The position numbers were made by a program, and so were the translations under genes. Under the pieces are notes generated by a model that was given only the letters and a program-made list of their open reading frames with translations, made no database searches and was not told the DNA's origin. 64,000 nucleotides of DNA from Utricularia gibba (taxonomy: Eukaryota > Streptophyta > Magnoliopsida > Lamiales > Lentibulariaceae), in contig CM007990.1 of assembly GCA_002189035.1 (NCBI GenBank), positions 6,128,501-6,192,500 of the forward strand, read 5' to 3'. Shown here piece by piece: positions 56,853 to 64,000 of the stretch (the first letter of the stretch is position 1; every line of letters starts with the position of its first letter).

Positions 56853-59680
56853 CTATGGAGGCACGGATAACATTGGATTTCCTGGAGTAAACCTGAGATG
56901 AAGTGATTTCCCACCGCTTCATCATACTTAACTCCGTAGATAGAAAAAATTAACTCACGCGAAGTTACCTGAGTAGCAATCCAGGTTTGGTTGTCAGGTT
57001 TCTTGGTATGCCACCAGTGAGATTGTTATTTTGCAGAAAGCTGCGCAGTAGTGAAAAGATTCGTGTCATAACCCACTAATAATCTCCATAGAATTCAGTC
57101 ACCCACCAAATGGAGATGGAGGAAGCATTATCCTCAGACTACAAGCGCGGTGCAGAAAACATAAATTCAAGACAAAACATGCGAATCTAAAAAAAAATGC
57201 CAACTACCTTCAAACAATTAAAAAAAGAAAATGGAGTGCATGCCACAGTCACAGATGTCCTTTTTTTGGAATACAACTCACAGTTCACGGAGTCTTCTCA
57301 AGTTTCCTAATGAGGGAGGAATAACTCCATTGAGCTGATTGCCTTCCAGATGCCTGCGTGGAAAAACGAGCACTTGGGTAAAAAAATGCAAGCACCGACT
57401 GCTGCCAAACCGTCATCTCTCATGCCATCTAAAAATGATCTCACGATAATTTTTTGTACACAGACAATAATAGTTGACAGCAGACCGCACTTACAAGATC
57501 TCCAATCCTCTCAACGTACTAACATCTGGTATCATTCCGCCCAAGCTGTTGTTCCAAGCATGCTATAATGACAAAACATATGCCATAAATTGGGAGCATG
57601 AAATCCGTTGAACCATGAGAAAATTTACAGCTTGATATTTACTCACATGCTTTTCAGAGCTGTCAGCCGCGCAATGCTGGGGATATGGATCCCGAAAGAC
57701 CTAGGCTGCTTAGATTTCTGACAACATTGAAAAATAGATGTTTAAACCTTTTTCTTATCTGCTTCAAAATTCAAATGATGAAAAACCTTCTAACAATGAA
57801 AACGGGATCAAGGGGGTCAAGGGAATAACTACATATACAAAATAAAATAGTATATACTATCATCCAACTCACAAGGCGACCACACGAACACGAGCTTCTC
57901 CTGAACAAGTGACCCCAGTCCATGGATATTGGGTAGGTAAACATGGCTCACCGTACCAGTCAGTTGGAGGGTTCTTGAAGCTGTTTCGTAAATCTATCAT
58001 TGCAATTACTGCATGTGTATAACATCACACAAACAGGATCTTCAACATCCACCAAAATATTACATTAAATTAGAATATAGCCAGTTCAGCATTGCACAAA
58101 ACACAGTCCTACCATCTCGTGGCAAAGTTCTTCCACCCACAGGAAGTAACTGGAAAATCTCTCCAGCATTGATTAGTGGGCCAGCCGCTGACCCAGGAAT
58201 ACTAGTCAAGGTCAGGTTTGTACTTCCAGAGAGAGGCCACAAGTTTGCAAATACAACAAGACCAGCTGGACTGACAGTCAAGTTCTTGTAGTATGTTACG
58301 CCACTTAAAATTATATCCATCATCCTTGAGCTTCCTGAAGAAGTCTGAAAATCTGCAAAGTAAAGAGCTATAGAATAATTACACAGGGGTAGAAGACCAG
58401 GAGGCCAGAGTAATGTTAGATGCTCTGCTGGGCTCTTTGTCAATCGTGTCTCGAACACTTTTGATGGTGGCAGGTTCCATATGCCAGAAACAGAAAGTTC
58501 TCTTGAACTAGATTGGCTAGATGAATGTTCCCCAAATGGTTGCCAGAAGCGATAGAATTGATCATCAGGATGTCTGTTGAATAATACAGCCTATGTGACC
58601 AACAACCAGTAATAACATGATTCATTGCTGAAAAATGTACATTTGAATTTCCTTTTGTAACACCAAACACGCAGACAAGTTATTTTGAAATAAATCAATT
58701 TGGGTAAATACTGATAAGCCATAAAATCCACATAACATTCCATCCAATCTCCAAACCATTAAAAAGGGTGTTTGCCTTTTCATTTTCTAATATTAAAATG
58801 CTAAGCGTTCTGTTGAGACTTCAATAGGAGCAAAAAAAAGAAAAAAAAAAGAAAAAAGAAAAAAAAAAGAAGCTACAACACTACACCTCACGTCAACCAT
58901 CTGAAGCTAGCCAAAGAATGATCTCCATTAAAAAATGCAAAAAGGAACGCAAAACTTACTCAATCATCTCCCCAGCGTACCCAAAACTATGTCTCGCAAC
59001 CAAACTTAGATAATTTGCTCTGAAGTCCGTATAATTATATACTTGATCCCACAAACGCACAACTTCTAGTGCAGAGATAAAAGGATCAGAATCCGTGTAG
59101 GTGTTTGCTGCCAAACACACGCTTAAATTTCTTCCCTTCGGCATAAAGACTACTTCATAGTAGCTTGCATTCCGATTAAGATAATCTGCAGTTGTATTAA
59201 CCTTAGTCCATAATGTGCCGTCGACAATCTGATCAAAAACAGGAGGATTAGCATTCCCATTCACACCACCATAGTAATACGTGGTCCTGACTAAGTACTT
59301 CCTCGTTCGATGAACAGGGATTTCGTAGCAAAACTTTCTAAAAACGTTGTTCTGGAGAGGAAATGATCGCACAGTCGAGAGAATAGGGATCAGGCCTTCC
59401 ACTTGAACGTTCTTTGATATCCCAAAATTTACGTATTGGGCATCTGGAAGCCAGCGGATACCCTTGATCGTGGCCTCAGAATCAGCTCCGCAATCAATAA
59501 AAAAGTCTGCAACAGAATTCGAATTACATCTAACAAAAAGTTGGCCAGCTATAGAAATAACCTAAAAAAGAGATTCCTTCACATTCAAATCCAGGGTGTG
59601 AACATTCTACCTGGGAGCGTCTGGGAGATGGAAAGTGGAAGCAGCAAATGAAAGGCCAAGAAGAAAAGACTGGCAGTCAT
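56853..59680 (-). CDS. Malectin-like / LRR receptor-like protein (RLP4, At1g28340/At1g25570 type)
   Basis: Secreted or membrane-tethered receptor-like protein without a kinase. It starts with signal peptide MTASLFFLAFHLLLPLSISQ (59680). The malectin-like (di-glucose-binding) domain follows: DFFIDCGADSEATIKG, FCYEIPVHRTRKYLVRTTYY, PVFDQIVDGTLWTKVNT, YEVVFMPKGRNLSVCLA, then FYRFWQPFGEH and CNYSIALYFADFQ. After it come DLRNSFKNPPTDWYGEPC and WTGVTCSGEARV, then LRRs in short exons (LGNNSLGGMIPDVSTLRGLE, HLEGNQLNGVIPPSLGNLRR, LQNNNLTGGIPRNL). The last exon gives FTPGNPMLSVPP and the TAG at 56853-56855. I see no transmembrane segment or kinase after the LRRs, so the protein may be soluble. Exon edges in the LRR part are approximate. 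Confidence 0.85.
58829..58871 (+). repeat. A-rich simple repeat in an RLP4 intron
   Basis: AAAAAAAAGAAAAAAAAAAG-like purine tract inside a minus-strand intron; on the transcribed strand it is a long pyrimidine tract. Confidence 0.7.
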
Positions 59681-60048
59681 GTTGATGCCCTAACGGAGAA
59701 AGACGAAAACGCAGATATGTCCAGGAAGATTAATGCAGCGATTGAGTGGAAAGAGGAGATGTCGGCGATCTGCAGAGACGAGATGGAGTCGTTGAAGAGG
59801 AAAGCATCGGTATACAGTCTTGGTAAACGCAGGAAGACGACCAGACCAGGTCATAGGCGGGGTTGTTGTGGGCTGGGCGGTGGCCATTCCATCTGTTGTA
59901 CTGCTTGCACATTTCATCATAGTAATTTGACAATTTGAGGTACATGGCTAACATCGTCAAGAAAGGACGCACCGCCCCCTCGTTTTGACATACAATGCGA
60001 CTTTCTACGGGAAAAATTCTTCTACGGACTATATTAGATTGGATTTAC
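59681..60048 (-). other. RLP4 5' region / KAPP 3' region
   Basis: About 370 bp between two minus-strand genes. Open frames on both strands here (up to 96 codons on plus) lack family features. It must contain the KAPP 3' UTR and the RLP4 promoter and 5' UTR. Confidence 0.4.
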
Positions 60049-63000
60049 TTATACAGCTCTGTACGTGAAGTCTAAGAAAATTATCGAGGTATTATCCTTG
60101 GTGCGCAGAGCTCTCGCTTCGGCCAGCAACACGTTAGCTACCCCGTCAGCACTATTCTCCCCTTCTACCCTGTCCTTGTCCAGCGCCTACGGTAACATAA
60201 AGTGAAAGTGAAGGTGATGATGCATTTTATTCTAGGTATGCCCTTTCAGAAAACACAATCTCTCACCTGATGGACGAGTTGAACGGCTCTCTTGACATTC
60301 ACAACATCCCAGAAACCGTCACTAAATGAAGACGACGCTTAGCAAGTTACTAACTAATAAAACACCTAAAGCGAGTTCCCGAGGCAAACTCACCTAGCTA
60401 ACAGGGCAAAGCCATCTCCAGAAACATTCATTTGAGTAACTTCACTTATATAAGGTTCCGAACTGAAGCGTATGTCCTGCTCCTTCAGAAATTTGTCACC
60501 AAGCATCCTGGCGAGGTTCATCCCTGTATCAGAAACACAACCCCTATAATGAGGATGTAAAACCCGTCACAAGTACATAACAATGTGTCACCACAAATTC
60601 GAGTTTCTCCATCTCTCAGAGGTGGACCTAATGCCTCGATCCGTAGTCTTTCGGAATGGCTGGTTATTCTGTGGTCCTCAGTCATCTTGATTAGCATTCC
60701 TCCAATACTTCCACATGAATGAATGGAGAAATTAGTACAAGAACGAATAGCTCATCTAGGAGAAAAAGATTTAAATAATTGCAGTTCTTTGGCAGTAGTT
60801 AAAAAAAAAAAGCAAATCTTGGTGGCGTGAGACGCTCATAAATGATTCAAGACGCCAGCACACTTCGTTATTAAAAAAGCATTTTAGGTCTATTACAAAG
60901 TCACTAACGAGAGCATTTTATCAACTTCAACAGAAAAAGTGCTAATGCAGCATTCACAAAAACTCATTTGTCCAGGAACCCACCTCACAACACAAGCTGA
61001 GTCTCCAACGTTGGCACATTGCAAAAAGAAATTTGCCTCGTCATCAACCCAAACCAGAACAACTGTTGCAGTACAACCCTGAAAAAGTTTCATTCTTAGG
61101 AGACCACCATGTTACAATTTGACGAAAACAGAACTCAGTTTCATTACGCTATTGAGTCTGATCATGCGATTTCATCTCCAAAAGCTATAGCACAAGTAAA
61201 AGTGGGGAAAAAATGCCAGGTTCAATGAATTGTAGCATGCAATACCAAAATAGAAGAGCACCTCATAATAGTGATTAATTTTAGCTTCTGTTTCATGGAA
61301 CGCTTCTCTAAGGACATCAGAAGCATCACAATACAATAAAACCTTCTCTCTTCTGAAGTTATTTGACAAGATTCCAGCAATTGCTGTTGGCATTATCCTG
61401 TAACAGACAATTTGCATTAAGCAACATTTTTAAATAGAAATAGCGTTATGAAATTTTCAAAAGCATATAAATAACAACTTGCTGGCGGAAGTGGCTGCAT
61501 TAACTCCCCCATGTCCATCATAAATTCCAAAAACACCGAACTGCAATACTAAATTTCAGAACCCAATCGTATTTCAAGGGCTCGATAGTGACTAGGTCTG
61601 ACACCAAAACCTGATCAAGTCCTGGAAGTGGCCACCTATCGAAGCAGACATCTTCCATGGGCAACTTTTTCCCTCCTCGACGTAAAGCCATAGAATCTGA
61701 TGCTTTACCAATCCCGAAGGGCAAATTTCTAATTGTTTGAAAAGTAATATGGACCTGCACGCAATTACTGAATAAATGGGAAAACTACATAGCAAGTGCA
61801 CGATTACTGTTCACATTGTTTATGAAAAACAATATACTCCAAAAAGGAGGGTTTCCTGTTGCATGTGCTTACCAAAACCTTTGAACCTGTGCCCAAAGTA
61901 ATTATGTCACCATCTGAAAGCTCCACAGGATCACTCCAACATCTGTTTTTAGATTGAGGAAGCTGGACCACTATGGAGTTCAATAATGTACCATTCAAGC
62001 TACCCATATCGATTAGCTCCCATTTAAATTTCTACATCATTACATAAAGCATAATAGCAATCAGAGATCATATCATAATTTATTAGACAGAGAAGACAAT
62101 CTTACATTGACATTCCAATTAATCATAGCATGCTTTCCAGAAACCTCTGAGTCCTTTAGTATGACTTCACATGGGGAAACTCTTCCAATGGCCACCTGAA
62201 GCTTGGAGGAGTTTTTTGATTGAAATGAATATTGAGAACCGTAAGAAGGACCACATATCACCTCCAGCAGGAGAGTGCTTCCTGCACTTCTTAGACAATC
62301 CATGATCAATTTCTTTCCACACAACCAACATAGAAACAGATACCAACACCCTCCCAATTGTTGTGATCCAGATATAAAACAATCCCAATGTAGTTAAAGG
62401 AATAGGAAAACAAATTACTTAGGCTTGAATCACCGGTGGGAGAAAGGTCACTGAGCAAGCCCCTGTGATTGCCATTCGTATCTTCTCCTGTTTTCCTCAA
62501 TTGTTCTTCAGTAAAATGTTTCACTGGCACGGCATGCTTCAGCGTCAAACCCACTGAAGAATCTTCAAAAGAGTTTGCAGAGTGAAGAACAGATCTACTG
62601 CCTGGAATAAGACAAGATTATGATTTCCCAAATTCATTTGGTAATATAAGAGAATCAGAATAAAGAGACTAAAATCCATTACTATTCTCATGGAGATAAG
62701 ATAATGGATGGCAACTAGCTTGTTTTGATTCTGAAATTGACTGAGGTAGTCCAACATGGTGCTCCGGTTGAAGACTAGACTGCTCAGTAGTGTCACCGGA
62801 GGCAGACCCACAGTTTAGGCTTTCAGAAAGAATGGAGTCTTCTGAGATAAGAGGTCTTTCAATGTCATCAACCTGCATTGGCAAATGCCACGTTTTGCAT
62901 AAGAAAGACAGCCGGAAGCAAACGCATTTGCACACAAAAGCACATATATGAAGAGAAGTTAACGCTGACGAGATATACAAGTCCCAAAGATGATATTGTA

Positions 63001-63580
63001 GGAAAAAAAAACTTTAGACACTTTTTCAGTATTCAACGAGTCCCCGAATCAAATGACGTGAAACCCGGAACTCTATGCACGTAGCACACGTAGCTAGAAT
63101 GCTCAAACAACTTAAATTTAATGCTAAAATCGATCGACCACCAAAATAGCGAGTGCAACGTATCATTAACAAGTGACAATCAGCGCCATGAAAACTGGCG
63201 AGGACCACGGATAAAACCGAACAATGTGCACATAATCAAAGCCAAAAGAACAATGACAAATTATTGCGAGTTAACAAAAATTTAATCCAGCGTACGAATC
63301 AGGTAGTGGATGAAAATCCAGAGCCTCAACTTTGAAAATTGGGGGATTCGAAGGGGAAAGGGTGAGAAGACACCAAATTCCATGTAGACCATAAATCAAA
63401 GAAATCTAAGACCTTGGGCGACGCGGAGGACAACAGGGAATTGCAGCGGCGGAACGGATTGAAATAGCAAGCGAAAAGGATGAAGATGAGGAGCGCAAGA
63501 ATGAGAATCGGGGCTGCTATCTCCAAGAAAGGCAAAGATACTAAAATGCCGGCACCGGAGAGGCGCATCTGCTCCCCCAT
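60049..63580 (-). CDS. KAPP: Kinase-associated protein phosphatase: FHA + PP2C
   Basis: Membrane-anchored type 2C protein phosphatase that binds phosphorylated receptor kinases through its FHA domain and down-regulates them. Exon 1 starts at 63580 (MGEQMRLSG) with a signal-anchor helix (ILILALLIFILFACYF, about residues 24-39). An acidic linker (VDDIERPLISEDSILSES) follows, then the FHA domain (LLLEVICGPSYGSQYSF, VAIGRVSPCEVILKDSEVSG, KHAMINWN, WELIDMGSLNGTLLNS). The PP2C domain has KLPMEDVCFD, FGVFGIYDGHGGVNAA, ANVGDSACVVR, MTEDHRITSHSERLRIEALG, SDGFWDVVN and KDNTSIIFLDFTYRAV, so the metal-binding Asp residues (MED, DGHGG, DGFWD, KDN) are all there. The stop is at 60049-60051. Exons not listed singly are short, with introns of about 80-540 bp; the first intron is the longest. 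Confidence 0.92.
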
Positions 63581-63862
63581 CAGAAGCTAGTACGGGGGTT
63601 TGCCCAAGAGGATGAGATGAGAAAGGAAATTCACTTTTATTCGATTTATGCTGTACGTGGGCTTTCCGACAGCCAGGAAACCGCTCGACGAGCGATTGGA
63701 AGAGGGGTGAGCAGATGGGCCATGAGAAGGTTAATGACTCCTGCACTCTGTGTTAACGACTAGGCCCGGATTATGATCGAGAAAGCCCATATGTACCATT
63801 GCTGCTGATGTTGCATATCATCGTGTTCGGTTACGAAGATCCATCTTCCACCCTATTTCCAG

Positions 63863-63955
63863 ATGGATCATCAGATGTTGTTCCAGCGCCACGTTCAATT
63901 ATCAATTGAAGGTGTAGGGATTAAACGATTTGCAAATATGGAGGAGGATGACATG
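63863..63955 (+). other. Possible first exon of a gene leaving the window
   Basis: An ATG at 63863 opens a frame (MDHQMLFQRHVQLSIEGVG, IKRFANMEEDD) that meets a good donor (ACAT|GTGAGTT) just before its in-frame TGA. It could be the first exon of a plus-strand gene to the right of the window. Evidence is limited to the open frame and the donor. Confidence 0.25.
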
Positions 63956-64000
63956 TGAGTTTTTTGTGTTACAAGTGCATGCTTCTTAAATTCTGATGTA

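Noticed and set aside
59648-59938. 96-codon plus-strand ORF with a Cys-rich end
   Set aside because: Falls in the 5' region of a minus-strand gene; no recognised domain and no conserved start context.

Overview
The window is nuclear DNA from a land plant, almost certainly a flowering plant with a compact genome. The evidence is plant-specific families (coilin with its plant tail, WRKY IIc, SOC1/TM3-like MADS, a flavonol-type R2R3-MYB, a novel plant SNARE, HAK/KUP transporters, KAPP, a PMEI), GT-AG introns mostly of 70-150 bp, and a gene roughly every 3-4 kb. The species was not identified. Where exons were joined by hand, most models gave a total divisible by three, which supports them.

Left third (1-20 kb): RNF170-like RING protein (-), mitochondrial ribosomal protein bS21m (+), coilin (+, 15 exons), an RRM/CFIm68-like protein (+), a 32-bp minisatellite, tRNA-Val(AAC), cytosolic GAPDH (+, 11 exons), a frame-disrupted F-box/MYND gene (-), and a decayed DnaJ-DUF3444 gene (-).

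Middle (20-44 kb): WRKY IIc factor (-), a 3 kb gene-poor gap, MIKC MADS-box gene (+), BAR-domain At2g33490-like protein (+), otubain deubiquitinase (-) whose 3' end is tandemly duplicated, a broken Rieske iron-sulfur protein copy (+), and a head-to-head pair of closely related HAK/KUP potassium transporters (- and +) with about 2.6 kb between their starts.

Right third (44-64 kb): an unrecognised short reading frame (-), NPSN13-like SNARE (+), a PTI1-like kinase (-) with a frameshift and a lost HRD motif, a secreted pectin methylesterase/invertase inhibitor (+), an R2R3-MYB (+), a DUF1218 membrane protein (+), a malectin-LRR receptor-like protein (-), and KAPP, a membrane FHA-PP2C phosphatase (-). 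RLP4-type proteins, PTI1-type kinases and KAPP all belong to receptor-kinase signalling, but clustering here need not be functional.

No undescribed multi-gene system was found. The most notable signals are four broken genes in 64 kb (F-box/MYND, DnaJ-DUF3444, Rieske, PTI1-like), two GC-AG introns, the in-frame 57-bp duplication spanning the otubain stop codon, a minisatellite open in all three reverse frames, and the inverted HAK duplication.
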